Shown: positions 22,441 through 36,270, counted from the first letter of the stretch. The stretch: DNA of 64,000 nucleotides from Gonatopus flavifemur (GCA_018340375.1 JAFFJZ010000012.1:6386001-6450000); one strand, 5' to 3'. The notes: generated by a model from the letters alone, not told the origin. Made by a program: numbers and translations.

Positions 22441-23185
22441 CGACACTATGACCGACCCCGCACGTGTCTGCCTGTATGGAAATTTTTCCGGGCATTCTGT
22501 ATTGAATATATGCCCTGTATGGGCTTATATCGGGTATCCAAACTTAAGATTTCCTAACCTTAGCCATTGAGGGGCCTAGTCGGGTTGCTGATATTCAGCC
22601 TGATTTCTTTGAGTCAGGGACACCCATATAAAGTCCATATGGGACCATGCTGCATTACCAATTTTTTCCCCGATTTCAAAAATCTAGGCGCACTAACTGC
22701 AACCTTAATAGGGCCTTGCAAGGCTTCCCGTATTCTCCCGAAAATCTTGATTTAAGCATATCTGTATTCAACCCATGTAGGGCCAAGCTGTATTTCCAAC
22801 GTTTTCCCCGTTTTGAAAATCTGAATGCACCTAACTACAGCCTGCATAGGGCCTTGCCTTTATATTCATTCCTTTTTTGAATATAAACCTACTTTAAAAA
22901 GCAAATTTACTGAAATCGTATTGGTAATTTCGACTTTTTGTGGTGTATGCCCCCAAAAAAATATTTCATCCATGATTACTGTGTTCACACGATCGGTGAA
23001 CAATGTCGAAAAATCGGAAAACCATCACTGTATGGTTAATTCCAAGACTGAATGAGGCTGTTCTGTTTTTTGATACAGTCCGATAATGTATGAACAAAGT
23101 AATGTTGGGTGGAATACCCGAATAGGAATTGGAATCGGCTCATTCCGGGCCTTGTCTGGACTCAAGTCGAAGTGGTCTGGGTATA

Positions 23186-24471
23186 TTGGGTTTGTGAATA
23201 TGACTCCGCCCTTTTTTGTTGAAATAAAACACATTTGCTTGTTTAGAAAATTAAAGAACAGTTTATTCAAAGTATGCTCCATCTGCAGCTACAACCTTCG
23301 CCCATCTTTCAGGTAATTTACGTATTCCCTGCCTGAAGAAATCCTCATCTTTTGAGCTGATCCAATTATCAAGCCAAATTTTGATACTTGCGTATGAAGT
23401 GAACCGTTCTCCTGTAAGATCTGACTGCATCATCCGAAATAAGTGGTAATCCGACAGAGCTATGTCTGGCGAATATGGCGGGTGGAATCCCCAGTCCTGT
23501 CCATCTAAATATTTTTCCACGACTTGTGCGGTCTGCGGTTTGGCATTGTCATGTTGCAGAATTAATTGACTGTGCCTATTCGCCCATTCCGGTCGTTTTT
23601 CTTCTATGGCTCGCTTTGAATGCATTAGTTGTCGTCGGTAAAGTTCTCTATTAATCTAGTTTGAGAAGGTTCGAGCAACTCATAATATACAACATCCCTC
23701 TGATCCCACCAAATGCAGAGCATAACCTTGACACAGTGAATATTTCTCTTTGGCTGTGATGGGCTGTGATGTTTATCTGGCTTCACCCAAAATTTTTGGC
23801 GTTTCAGATTCTCATAGTATATCCATTTTTCATCTCCTGTGACTATCCGATGCAAAAATCCTTTTCGTTACTGTCTTTGAAGTAGCATTTCACAAATTGT
23901 TTTTCGACGTTCCATGTCTCTTTCTTTCAATTCATGTGGAACCCAGTGATTGAGTTTTTGAACCATTCCCATTGCTTTCAAACGCTGCGCAACACTTGAT
24001 CGTTCAACATTCACTGCTGCAGCAGATTTTGCTTGAGTCTGGCAAGAATCCTCTGTCAATAATGCTTCCAAATCAGCATCCTCAAATTTTCTTAGTGGTT
24101 TTCCATATTCTTTGTCCTCAGTGTCAAAATCATTATTTTGAAATCCTCGAACCCATTCCTTGCAAGGTGTATTAGATGGAGCATGCTCACCATGAATCTC
24201 CACAAGCAAACGATACGTTTCCGCTGCACTTTTCTTTGCAACAAAATAGTGTAACAGCACTTCCCGCAAATGATGTTCACTTGGAAGGAAAACCGACATG
24301 TTCGAGGAGGTAAAAACTTGTTGCTCACAACCCAAACCAAATGTCGCGTAGTGCGTTTGACAGCTGACAAAAAGTACTATCGAATACAAGTGTTGTCATC
24401 TATTAGTACACGTAAGCAATATCAACAACGACATGTGTTAGGAAAGGGCGGAGTCATATTCACACACCCAA
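23186..24471 (-). mobile_element. Mariner element M3 (1.29 kb) with TA duplication
   Basis: The inverted ends begin TTGGGTTTGTGAATATGACT and TTGGGTGTGTGAATATGACT, with TA at 23184-23185 and 24472-24473. It is complete in length. Confidence 0.92.
23263..24300 (-). pseudogene. Mariner transposase M3, frameshifted
   Basis: Three open pieces in order cover a whole mariner transposase. The N-terminal part has KKSAAETYRLLVEIHGEH and ERSSVAQRLKAMGMV. The middle has FLHRIVTGDEKWIYY and IWWDQRDVVYYELL. The C-terminal part has LQHDNAKPQTA, PPYSPDIALSDYHLFRM and VVAADGAYFE. The catalytic positions (GDE, HDN, SDY) are all present. Frameshifts lie near 23870 and 23625. The start is near 24300, at the methionine before FLPSEHHLREVL. 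It is about as diverged from M2 and M4 as a separate family. Confidence 0.88.
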
Positions 24472-25086
24472 TAGATAGGGCCTTGGGTAGCCCAATTTTC
24501 AATCGAAGAAGTTTCGCAACAATTTATTATCCTTTTGCAGGTCCTAGTTTTATCGCCTACATCAGCTTCATCATGGGTGTCCTACATAGGCCCAAGTTGG
24601 GAATATTATGCAGGGCCGGAAGATGAATGCGTGACAATCCTGTCTAGGCCCTATAAGGGTAACCAAAACAGGGCCTAAAATAGAACGAGGACGCCTAGTT
24701 TGGTCCAAACTGCCGCCAAGAATGAATTTCCACACGGGTGTGGTAAAAATTTCATAATGATTGGATAGATAAAACCGGAGTTCCGTTCGCTCGTACGTAC
24801 GTACACACAGACACCGTACAGATGGACACGAAACCAAAGTTGCTCCTTGAGTTCTGAGAAGCATTTTGGGGTAAGAAATTTTCGTTTTAAAGACAACAAA
24901 TTTTTCGACCCTCCAAAACGATCACTAAGCTTCCTCTTAACGAGAAAGCGATAGTATATATCGTTCAGTCAATGTTGGACCAAGGATGAGCCAAGCAAGA
25001 GTCTAGCCTGGCGGAATTGTGAATTAATGGTAGGCTCACAACCGAATTCATTGAACACCGACATTGGTGGAACACTTTATTTGTTG

Positions 25087-25203
25087 AAAACGGAAGTAAA
25101 CATAGTCCGAAATTCGATTAGAGAGAGTTTTAATATGCTCCAACGTTCCACCTGGTTTCCAGGCTCTCTCTACTTGAATTTCGGACTACGTTTACTTCCG
25201 TTT
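25087..25203. repeat. Small palindrome, AAAACGGAAGTAAACRTAGT arms
   Basis: Arms of about 45 bp: AAAACGGAAGTAAACATAGT pairs with ACTACGTTTACTTCCGTTTT, and GAGAGAG with CTCTCTC. TTGGACCAAGG words lie nearby at 24970. Confidence 0.75.
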
Positions 25204-26665
25204 TTGATGGCGCAACCCCGAGTACGCACATAATCCCGATTTTATTTGTTGTTAATCAACATTGAATATTTATAGAATGTCAAAAGCCTTGCCTGTCAAC
25301 ATCACGCCAGGCTATATTCTATTGTCAGCATTGACGGAGCCCAAAAATGCTTATGTGGGTTGGAAGAAATTCTGTTTTTCTTCACATCGAATTGTTTTTT
25401 GAGGAGCGAATAATAAATCATTCATGTATTCCCTTTTGTTGGCCTTGAAAAGATTGTTCGGCTCGATATAAACTCCGAAGTAAGTTGAAAAAAATTGAAA
25501 TTCTTAGAATTGTTTAGTTATTTACAATAAACGAATAACATAACATTCCCAACACTTTTATCTTTCTCCACCTGTTGAACATCAGAACCATCAATTCCAC
25601 GATGAATCTCATTGTCCTGGAAATTGTTTACCCACCACGATAATCATCATTCTCCACCGTTCCTACAATCGTTACGCGAATGATGAATGTTCATTGATTC
25701 TAACGGTGATGCAACGTTCGAAGCGACACTAAACTTTGTGGTACACGTTACATACGCGAGATATGAACAATTTTTGGTCGTTCAACGGTAGGTTCGTAAC
25801 GAGCAAGATATTCGCATCGAAAAACCATGAGAGACCTAACATATATCGTAATTTGCGACCTTATGTTCATAATGATCATTGTCTTGAGCTGTTCACCAGT
25901 TTATGTTTTCAAAATAATCAACATAAACACACTGGAAACAGAATACATATCGAGTACAAACTTTGAATGGGAATTTCGAAAGGATTCTGAACACGCTTCG
26001 AAATATGATTTCCGTGTTGTGCTCATTCCAGTTGTTACGATGTTTACGACAGCTACCCTGTGACCGGTTTTATTATAGACCTTGCGTGTCCAAACATATG
26101 AAATCATACTATTTCAAGTACACGTTATAATGATGCTGAGTGTTGTTCAAAGTGTATCCAACACTCGTAACATATTTGATTGCTCGGAAGAGAATATGCG
26201 ACACTACTTGTGTACATGCAGAATTGTAATACACACGTTTTATCGTAAGATGCATCTAACAAGAACGAATGCATTGGATGTTTAGTTATAGCCACGAGAA
26301 AAGACCGGAAGGCACGAGCCCTGTCTAAAAATATAATTCGTCCGCGTACCTTGACCGGATCGCTCCGGAGTATGAGTAATAGAATATGTAAATCCAAGTT
26401 TGAATAAATCATATTATGAAATTGTATTTCCAAAGTAGATGAACATGTGTTGATACACGAGGAAGCGAATCAAGAACTGTTTAGGAATTCATTGACTTTA
26501 TTTCTACACTCCGAGGTTTTGCGTATCATCTGCAACAAGAAAATACTCTGGCATTTTCACTATCACAGAAATATTGTTAGCAAAAAATGTCTACTCTTTC
26601 ATCAAAATTTGTTGTTTTAATGGGGCGGCAAGCACTTCAAGCCACTTTAAGGAATTTGAAAGAGA

Positions 26666-26750
26666 CTGTACCCTGGTAGAGTTCAACAACGTGAATCTAT
26701 TCATTTCGTTTAGTTTTTCCCTTTTTCCCCCAAATTCTAACAGGGTACAG
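26666..26750. mobile_element. Very small inverted-repeat element, CTGTACCCTGKTAGA ends
   Basis: CTGTACCCTGGTAGA pairs with TTCTAACAGGGTACAG over 85 bp total. No duplication identified. Confidence 0.5.
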
Positions 26751-27557
26751 CCTGATTCACAAATATCCAAAGCGGCGGCTGTTTGTCGCCCTATGTTGTT
26801 TCACACAGCCTTTTTTTACAGAAAAGTAAAAATTCCTTCGCCAGAAAAATACATATGATGCTAATAGATAGGCATGCTACTTTCTAGATTAGTTTAATCC
26901 GTTTATCTATGCGTTTACCTGTCTCGCTGTTTGCATGTTTGATTTTTTCCGGTCTGAACCGGATTGACATAGGGTCACTATCAACCCTGCATAGTACAAT
27001 AGTGGTAAAACTTCCGGAACGATCCACTGATTACAACGGAAGATATGCCTAGAAATATTGACAGATAGAATACCAAATTTTGTATTCCTTAAACTCTGAA
27101 ACGCAACCGAGTTGTATAAAGACTCAACGGATGATACAAATAAACACTCCTCTGTGGATTCAATCCTCGGAAGTGAATAAGATAATAAACAGTTGAAGTT
27201 TGAGAAATGTTTCCTATCAAAGAATTTCCATTAACAATTATGACAGTTTATCATTTGGTATCAATTTAATGGACAAACAGAATCGAGATCGATTAGTTTG
27301 AACCTGCGGTTATAACCTTTTATCTTTTAAACTAGCGTAAGGATACATTCCCATATCACATTGAAATATTACAATAGGTTACCGCTTGTAAGTGGATTCC
27401 TTTTACCAACCTGCTCTTTTTGTAGAGGCGAACTGCCAGAGTCCAGAGATAATGGTGTCTCGGATACTTGTAAAGCTGACATTCGAACGAGCCCATTAAA
27501 CGAAAGGATCCTATAGATGTAAATGATCCTAATGAACCACTATTTACACACGTACTT

Positions 27558-27578
27558 CTATTCTATTCTATTCTATTA
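27558..27578. repeat. (TTCTA)n microsatellite
   Basis: Four copies of the 5-bp unit TTCTA with a partial copy. Confidence 0.85.
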
Positions 27579-29684
27579 TACCTTATTCGGCTCAACTATA
27601 CTCTACAGAACGTAAGATGTTCAGAGATGCTTCATTAAGACATTGCTCATATTGGTCCTTCCATAGAATTGAAATTCAATTATTCCAAAGAACATTCTCA
27701 AATATAACTCAATTTTCAAATGAAAAGATCGGTCATTCATGGAAATTTTGTGAGAAAATATTCATGAACGTTGACTGCTTTCCAAGTGAATTCTAAAGTG
27801 GAGAATATTGTTCTGAACTTTCACAATTCTGAGAATCCTACATCCGTTGGATGATTGAAATAACTGAATTAATTGTAAATCGCTAAGTCTCAAAACGGTA
27901 ATAACTGCAATATAGGACGGGATTATACACGTTAAACGTTCAAGTGAGGGACCGATTCTTCCACAAAAAAAAAACATCCGCGCTACAGCTGACATGAGAC
28001 GTTGAATGATCCAAGCAGGAAAAAAAGGCCAAAATCACATGAGAAAGGCTCCGAACGTAATAATCACCTCAGGCTCTTCTCGAGACCTTCCAAAATTGCT
28101 TCTCCTCTCTTCACGTTTTATTTCATAATTTTCAAACTTTTTTCCAAGCGTATCAAAACGTCGTATGCATTCTTGATTAATTACTCGAACGTAGGTTCAC
28201 TTTTTCGTTTTCTTTTTCGCACAAACTCAATTATTTGTCAAATATTTTGCGATAAATCTCCTCCGCGTGATTGCGTAATTTTCATGTCTGATGAGGATTA
28301 TCTTTCGAATAATAGATTTCAAGGAATCTCCTAAACCGGATTGTTTTACTTCACTGACTTTTCCTGACCCTGAAGATATGTTCTCTCGTAATATACGTGA
28401 ACAAACTTGAGCGCAAGCAAATCCGATTCACCTTGAACGCTTTGCTTTGCGAACCATACGATAAAACAAAGCAGCAATAACAGTCCCGAGAGAAATAGAA
28501 GAAATGTTTGTCTTTGTTGTTAGAGAATATGTGATATACATATTATATTGATTAATTATTACAAATTTATTCATTCTGTTTCATGGGGAATATTATTATT
28601 TATTCATTGGAAAATCTCTCTGTATATTTCCATCCCTAGGGATTGAAAAAAGTGTCCTTCGTGTATTTTTCTCTCGCTTTATTCATGTGGCTTTCAACTC
28701 ACGTTCGATAAAATTCGTAGAAGGAAGAAGATGTACGAAGAAAGGCAAGAAGAGGAAAGAAAGCGTAGCGGGACCTAAAATGGAGTTGCCCAACTAAACG
28801 TGGCTTGTTTGGAATGTTGATATACACCGTCGTAAGAAGTGATAACAACAATGAGTAATGGCAAGGATAAATATGATCTTGCTGCATTCCCACGGATTGA
28901 AGGGAAAAGGATTTACAGGATTTTTTCCGCAATGATTGAAGAAATTCTCCAAGAATATATTGGTTGCATTTCTTTTATTGTTTTTCTGGGTATCAAAAAT
29001 TTATTATTCAAACAAAAAGATCTAAATTGTATCTGCGCTTTACTACGTTCACAGTACAAAGAATCAAGTGTGTATGGTTTTATAATACATATTCAATATT
29101 CTTTCAAATTCCACGAAACTCATCAATGTAATTATGTTAATTTTTATTCAAAGAATAAACCGCTATTCCCAAATTATCATCTTTGTTTCTGAGAATCCGT
29201 ATTGTACAATTCTTTCTATTTTCTGCTCCCTCGACTGTTGGACTGTGAATCACCGATTTAATCTTTGTTGTAATAAACGAAGAGAAAATCGAATTACGCA
29301 ACAGCTAGCAATAATTCAAAACGGAATAAAAGGAGTCTTCCCACAAATTTGAAACGGATATTATTAGCCTACGCTGTTATACGGAATAGGGATTGAAGTA
29401 TCTCATTATTTTTGGGATCGCTCCTTCGAGTGGCATGAATGAAATCTTCCCTGTTTTTTTCAAATTGAATTTTTTTACGAAAATCCCACATTTTGGCATC
29501 TTTGATGTATTTGTCAATTGTTTCCGATAACTTTGCCTTGAAAAATATGGACTGATAAGTTTGATTTTTATGATTTTGGAATTCAAAATGGCGCCTGAAA
29601 GCCGAAATTCGTCGAAATGTCTTGATTTTGTATTGAGTATCGGCTGCAATGAGTTTCAATTCTACCTGAAAAATTTGACTGTAA

Positions 29685-29778
29685 TTTTTTACAGCCACTT
29701 CTTTTTGAATTTTCGGATAAATTTCACTGAATTTTGCATAACTTCAACTGAATTTTTAGAAGCAATTGTTTGACAGTG
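29685..29778. mobile_element. Truncated copy of the CACTGTGAAAA element
   Basis: It is similar to 10425-10500 (TTTTTTACAGCCACTT..GAATT) and ends GACAGTG before TA. The other end was not found. Confidence 0.5.
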
Positions 29779-30095
29779 TAATTTAGCCATATTTGATCAA
29801 AGAATTTGAGTTTTTCCAAATCCACTCAAAATTCGCGCTCATTATTATATTTAAAATCATATACAGAAACGATTGACAAGTGCTGGCACTTCTTCGATCT
29901 CTGATGAACCTCAAAATCTATGAAGTTACACAAGTGGTTAATGATTCTAAAAAAATGTCTCAAATTCCAGAAATGATTATGAAATTTGAAAATTTGATAC
30001 TAAAATTCATCAGTGAAATTAAGAAAAGGTTCTTAAAATTCAAAAACCACATTGACAAAAAACCGATCTGGTTCAAACATTGGTCGAAATGACTT

Positions 30096-30298
30096 AACAT
30101 CTGGTTCGATTCACCAATGAATGTGATTATGACGCCCAGAAAAGAATGGTTGAAGCCAAAATTAACTACATATTCTGGTGATCACACCAAGGAAACAAAT
30201 CTGGTTTTTCTGTTCTGAAAAATATAGTTAATTTTGGCTTCAACCACTTTTTCTGGATGTCACTATCATATTTCCTGATGAATTGCACCAGATTCCAA
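30096..30298. mobile_element. Fold-back element with TTGAAGCCAAAATTAACTA arms
   Basis: Arms of about 75 bp: AACATCTGGTTCGATTCACC outside and GGTTGAAGCCAAAATTAACT inside, both with inverted partners. No duplication is clear. Confidence 0.75.
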
Positions 30299-31502
30299 GT
30301 TATCGCAACTGCGGGGGTTCCAACCAAATCATTTTTCTGTCAGTGCATGGTTATGTAAATAACTGCATTATTTGTTATTGAATTGCAGTTGATTTTTTCT
30401 AACAGCCAGGCTAAATTTACACCCAACATCATCCACAGGAATTCAATTTGCCTACACCACGTTTCATCAATATATCAACCAAATTTTTGAATCAATTCTC
30501 ACTAAAGCATTCATATTGCAAAGACATACAGGATACCAAAATCCTATTCCCTCAAATAACAATATACACAACAATTTTCATCATCCCCACCCATCACACC
30601 CCTCATCATAATTTTCCCAAAACAATCATCATCAATAATCGTTTTCCTCTCGAATCCACAGACAAAGCTGCAAACAAAAACCAAATATAACACCAATCCT
30701 CGTCTCGTGATGGAGCAACGAGGCAGAAATACACATAATTACACTTGTAAAAACGATAATACGTTAGCCTTGGGGGCGTGAGATTCTTTTCAATTGGTTT
30801 TTTTCCCTCCTTCGTTTTTATTCTCTCTCTCCGAAGGAAAAAAATGAGTCAAGAGGACGTATACGATGACGTGACCTTCAGAAATCCCGGAGGTAATGTT
30901 CGATACCGAAATGAATTCCAAAGCTTCCGGTGAGCGCGCGCGCGCGCGTGTGTGCGCTCACGCTCCGTCTCTTTCTTTCTCCGCATACATGAGGCGTGAA
31001 TTGTCGCCTTATCCAACGACAACTTCTGGAAGTGGTTTAAAAAAGCGGTCACGTCTTTCCAAATCGGTACTTACGTGACGACCACACATCCATGCCTATG
31101 CGCATAAATGTTTCTTTATGATCGTTTGGAAAAAATAATGTGTGGGGCCAATCGAGCGTGCGTCGAAGGCCCCGCAAACAGCTTGTATTGTACGCGCACG
31201 GCACACGAGGAAAATCGTGTCGGAGGGCGTATTTCTGTTCTTAGAGATTGTTACCCGATTAACCGATGTACTCGAAAGTGAAAATACATGATGATCCACG
31301 ATGATCTGGGGGTTTTGCGGAAGAAGGTTCAAAAACATCATCTTCTGTTAAATTAACAGGCAAAACTTTAGGAATTTTTCATAACTCGGAAAGGAAATAT
31401 TGTTCAAGTTTGAATCGTTTATAGAAACGGAACGAAAATCTAAACACACAAAATCTGATGAATTATCATTATTTATCTTCTCGAATTAATTCTTTATAAC
31501 TT
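30299..31502. other. Unassigned intron with a CG-rich microsatellite
   Basis: Includes (CG)n(TG)n at 30933-30954 and locally higher GC at 30840-31300. Open frames on both strands span the microsatellite and are not accepted. Confidence 0.45.
30933..30954. repeat. (CG)n/(TG)n microsatellite
   Basis: About 8 GC dinucleotides followed by 3 TG. Alternating purine-pyrimidine. Confidence 0.85.
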
Positions 31503-31699
31503 CACAGTGAAAATTCAAACCTAAAGTGATCCCGAATATCAGCTTAATAATGCAGCCAAAAGCAGCGCCTATTCCAACTGAAAGTAAGCAATGAAATTCA
31601 GTCTTTTTCATTGCTTACTTTCAGTTGGAATAGGCGCTGCTTTTGGCTGCATTTTTAAGCTGATATCCGGAATCACTTTAAGTTTCACTTTTTACTGTG
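31503..31699. mobile_element. CACAGT hairpin element, copy 1
   Basis: Near-perfect 197-bp hairpin. The arms hold AAAGTGATCCCGAATATCAG, TGCAGCCAAAAG and TATTCCAACTGAAAGTAAGC with a tiny loop. TT is repeated on both sides (31501-31502, 31700-31701). It is closely related to 63684-63968. Confidence 0.9.
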
Positions 31700-34594
31700 T
31701 TTTTGCAACTGAAAACATCGATCAAAGGATGTACTGCAAGATTTTGGGTCTTTAACAGCTGAATATTCCATTATTTGGTTACTAATTCGTTTCAATGAAC
31801 CATTCAAACTTCAGCAACGTGAAAAGAAATCAGAAATTTCAAACAAGGCAACTGCGGCCAAATTCTTCGATTTCCGAATTGTTGAATAACATTTGTAAAC
31901 TAAATTATTTACGGAACTCCGAATCTATTCACCATCGTTGTAAAAATGTGAATGCCAAATTTTGAATACTCTCTTTTAAAGAATTGTTATAACAATTCTC
32001 AATATTTGCCTGTCATGTTTAGTGAATTCAAATCAGTGAAGAGTACAGAAAACATTTGTTCGTCTTTAACCGGGTCTTGTTCCAGAAAATTCGGTCAGAC
32101 ACTGGCACAACTTTTACTCGGTTCTGTATGAAATTTCCAAATTGAGTTATCTGCTTAAGAACCAGTATACAACTTTTTGTCAATTTTTAATTGGATATCC
32201 AATTGTGCGGGTTTGGGAGGAAACCATGTAGACATTTTGCCAACCTTCGACCGGACTTTTCTTAATACAAAAATCAGTCAAGGACGGACAAATACCATTT
32301 TCTTCGCGATTTCGTTTGGCATTTTCAGCAGGATGATAAATCAGTGTTAAGTCTTCCATTGGTTAAATCAGTGGAATTCCACTCCATAGAATGTCTGTTG
32401 TAAACTCATCACATAATACACTAAAAATTGAGAGAATCGTTGGTTCTATCTAGAGAATCTATAAACGAGCTTGCCAAAATAAACAAAAGTTTCTCATTCA
32501 GCAACGAAATGTTTCGATTTTCCGATAAAAACGTGTAGAACATCCGAGAATCCTAGTAGGTTGTTCCTATGAACTATTCGTTTGCTACTGAAGCTCTTCA
32601 GAACCCTAGAATACTACAAACTGTAATCAAAGTGGTTTCAGTACCACCTAACACACGTCTTAAACGCTATAAATGTCGGCGTATCGTGTAAGCGATGACA
32701 ATTCTGGTGTGCCGCATTACGCTAAAAACTAACTCTTCTGCTCTCGAATAGAATCCATTTCTGTGACAGTGGTATCATGTTTACATAGAAATAACTCTTA
32801 TGTAGAACAATATAACGTGATATGAAAGACATTAGAAAAGACTTCTACAAGTTATTGTATACCTCGAGTCATGAATGCGACATCCACCAGTTTTTCTTGT
32901 TGTTCCAGATTCCATAAGCGGTAATGGTTGAAACCATTTTCAAAAAGGAAATCCAACATACAATATCACTTGGATCAGAACAGTAGTATTATACCCTACC
33001 GATGTATCCTCCTTCTTGTATCCACACCACACAACACTTAATTGTTCTCAATAACAGATTCGAATCTTGGAAAGGAAACGTACATCCTTCCTGTGGTTTG
33101 TTGTTTCAATAACCGCAAAACAACACTCTGGAAGGATTGATAACGGAGACAAGACAGCGGAGAAGAACACCTCAATGTTTTGATTCCTCGACACTTCTGA
33201 CACGTGTGCACCGTAACACTCCTCTCGATACTATAATTCACTACACACTACTACACACTTTCAACCATCCAGAACAAATTAATTCAAATTTATATTTTGT
33301 AATCCTAACGCATCGGACCACCCCGTACACGATTTTAGAAATTTATGAGATTTCGTATCGTGGTCGTGCTTCAAGGTGAATGCCTGATATGTAAACATCA
33401 ACGCGATATATGTATATATATATATATATATATACATGGAATCGTGATACACGGTTACAGCAGCATCCGCGCTACCGGACCACTCGTGAGATACTAAGCC
33501 GCTCAGGAATCGAAAAGTCAGAGAAGCAGCGAGTAGAGAGGTGAGGCTACACACCACGCGCGGAAATCGGAGCTGGACATGGGTACACAGGGAGAAAGAG
33601 AAAGAAAGAGAGCGTAGGAGCTGGAGAGAAATAAGCAGAAACAAGGAAAGACGGGGAGAGAAGTTGAAGAAGGAAAGAAAGAGTCATGAGAAACGAATGC
33701 GGGAGAATCGAACAGCATGCGACGTGTGTTTACGTTTTAAATTATCATTGAATACAAATGAATTTCTTTCCTTTTTTTTTTTGAGGAAGGCTTTTGTAAC
33801 GTGAATTATTCTGTTTAAGTAGATCTATTTTTCATCTTCTTCTTCAAAAAATATTTCCAGTAGAAAGACTTGTTTAATTGAATAATACAATGAACTATAT
33901 AAACTATTTTTAGCGTTCTCAACTTCACGTATAATTCATTCATCGTGTAAATTAATTCAGAATAAGAGAACACATTCGATAAAAAAAGAATGAATCAAAT
34001 CACTTTTAGAGGAGGAATAATTGGGTTTAGATTTCTTAAGAAGATAGTATACCTCCAAGCGAGGAGAAAGTAGAATACATTTTAAAAGCATATAACTTCA
34101 AAATGAGAATAAAATAATCGTTTTGGAGGGAACAGAACTTCTTGCGGTATTCGAGAGTGTTAGAAAAATCATAAATCCCGCCCCGATATGACAGAATAAT
34201 AAAAATTGTGAAGAAAAAGGGAGGGTAAAAGATTTCTTATCCATAAGTCCCATGTGTTTCTCCAATTCCGTCACAAATTATTGTCGTTAAGAGGGGACTC
34301 ATCCTTCTTCGCGCCAAGAAGAAACTATCAAAAGGATATGCTCCTTCTTCCCTGCTTTTAAAATAACACCACGATTGAACGATTTATGTCAAAGAAATCC
34401 CGCTGTGAAAGAATCTCATCTTCTTCTCAGTTTTCAAAAGGATCGACTAATGACAGAAGATTTTTCCATAAAACAACAAACGCGTATCAATCGGATTAAT
34501 AAGACATTTATCACAGACAGAAAATTCAAATCTTAATTGCTACATGGATTGCGCTCAAAAACAAACAGCGAGAATATAAAAGAAAAAAAAACTG
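31700..34594. other. Mostly quiet intron
   Basis: No gene accepted. It contains a (TA)n at 33411-33434 and a purine-rich stretch at 33585-33700 that creates long but meaningless open frames. Confidence 0.5.
33411..33434. repeat. (TA)n microsatellite
   Basis: About 12 TA units. Confidence 0.9.
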
Positions 34595-34625
34595 CACGGA
34601 GAACAGAGAAATTTGCTGTGACCAG
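34595..34625. repeat. Fragment of an AGC-word CACGGAG element
   Basis: CACGGAGAACAGAGAAATTTGC matches the family start and then breaks off. Confidence 0.55.
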
Positions 34626-34766
34626 GGGAGGACACCAACTACATTATGATGGGCACGATTTAAAAATTATATTCAATTTATATAGAACTATATATAAACT
34701 ATATTGAATTATGTATTTCTCCAACTAAATTTTCGTTTTTCGAATTTCATTTTGAAATTAATATTA

Positions 34767-34993
34767 CACGGAGAGAAAAGTATTGCTGGCATAACAAGCA
34801 GGTCTGTTACTATAGCGCCTACAAAAAAAATTAGCTGTAAGAGCAAGAAAAATGATTGACACAACTACATTTTTTTGCTGACATAAACACATTTGTTGAG
34901 AGAACTAACGTCTTAGCTGCTGTAGTGAATATTTTTGTAAGGACAAAAAATTTCTTTGCAGGCGCTATAGTAGCAAACCATTTTCTATCCGTG
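34767..34993. mobile_element. CACGGAG element, AGC-word relative (227 bp)
   Basis: The ends CACGGAGAGAAAAGTATTGC and TTTTCTATCCGTG are flanked by TA (34765-34766, 34994-34995). The arms share GCGCCTACAAAAAA / GGCGCTATAGTAGCAAAC. Confidence 0.82.
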
Positions 34994-35054
34994 TACTTAA
35001 AAACATTGATTATCGTGAATCCCTACTCCATGGGAGTTAGAGAAATAAGAAGTT

Positions 35055-35150
35055 ACGGAGAAAATAGAATTCGTTGTAACAAAGAAACCTGATTTCGCTG
35101 AGTAACTTTTGCTGGAGTAGCAAACTTTTTGCTGTGACAGCAATCTACTA
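35055..35150. repeat. Left part of an AGC-word element cut by mariner M6
   Basis: ACGGAGAAAATAGAATTCG..TTGCTGTGACAGCAATC matches the first 100 bases of 1934-2303. The rest is missing beyond M6, so the M6 insertion was followed by a deletion. Confidence 0.7.
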
Positions 35151-36270
35151 CTGTGTCCAAAAAGTGAGGTGACATTTGAGTTCAAATTCTGTGCGCAAAT
35201 GTATTTGGGGAAGTGCTTTTGTTTTTAGGTTGGTAAGACTGTCTTTGATATCTGTGCCAAGGGTTACATCAAAATATTCATCAGTGTTTGAGATACGTTT
35301 CGTTTTGTAAGATGCTGAAAGTGAATTTTTCGATTCTTACAATGTTTGCATTTGTCGAGGAAAGAATTTGTATTAAATTTTGTTTGCGGAATGAATTTTC
35401 TGCTGCTGATTCGTTGAGGATGGTGCAGAAAGTCTTTGGTGATGAGACTATGTCGAAAAAAATGTTTACAAGTCGAAAGCGTCCCGGTCGACCATCAACT
35501 TCAACTGACGAAGTTCGAGTCCAAATAATCAAAGATTTGGTGCTCGTAAATTGTCGAATGACAATTGTAGATCTTACTGATGATGTTGGCATTTCAAAAT
35601 GATCAGTCAATACCATTTTGAAGGATGTTTGGGCCTCAGAGGCGTCAAACCTCGATTGATACCGAAAACACTGGATTTCCTGCAAAAACATCGTCGCGTG
35701 GAAGTGTGTAAAACAATGCTTTCTGACGATCAGAACGAACTGGAAGGCATTATTACGGGAGATGAGCTGTGGATTTACGCTTACTACCCGGAAACAACCG
35801 ATTGATCAAGTTATTATCGCGCTAAAGACGAGGCAAAACCAAAAAAAACCGCACCAAAGTCGGTTAAAAATCAAAGTTATGTTGACTGTTTTCTTCGATT
35901 ATCGTACTATTGTGCATTTTGAGTCCCTTCCACCGGGTTAAACTGTGAACAAAGAATACTATTTGAGCGTTATGCGTCGTTCACGTGAAGCTATTTGCCT
36001 AAAGAGTACGGAATTGTGGCGAGACAATTAAGCCTTGGTTTTTGCACCACGACAATGCACCGGCTCACAGTGCATTGATTTTTCGTGACTATTTCGCAAA
36101 AAACTTGACCTATATCGTTCTACAACCACCGTATCCACCTGATTTGACACCGTGTGACCTCTGGCTATTCAACAAACTCAAAAGACCGCTCCGGGGAGAC
36201 CGTTTTGAGTCGATAGAGGAGATCCAAGCCGAATCGAAAAGAGAGCTGAAAAGGGTGGCCACCTCGTTCC
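35151..36270 (+). pseudogene. Mariner M6, degenerate and cut at its 3' end
   Basis: The left end CTGTGTCCAAAAAGTGAGGT follows TA. The reading frame gives a mariner transposase in pieces. These are [20 protein letters not shown] at the start, [19 protein letters not shown], then GITG.E.WIYAYYPETTD in an ORF to 35805, HHDNAPAHSALIFRDYF and PPYPPDLTPCDLWLFNKLKR up to SIEEIQAESKRELKRV. Several stops and frameshifts separate them, and part of the neck region after KKMF is missing. The final 30 codons and the right inverted repeat are absent. It is of the same family as M7 and M5. Confidence 0.88.

Larger units (their letters stand above)
22441..24680. repeat. AGGGCCTTGCAAGG-word element split by a mariner
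   Basis: The parts before 23186 and after 24471 repeat TATGGGCCC, AGGGCCTTG and GGGCCAAG words. The mariner M3 sits between them. Confidence 0.5.
25204..30095. other. Mostly quiet intron
   Basis: About 4.9 kb with few repeats. I accept no gene: the open frames are short, lack family motifs and overlap on both strands. It holds the small element at 26666-26750, a TTCTA microsatellite at 27558-27578 and the element end at 29685-29778. Confidence 0.5.

Noticed and set aside
33541..33804. Lysine/arginine/glutamate-rich open frame
   Set aside because: It is a translation of purine-rich DNA; both strands stay open because of composition bias.
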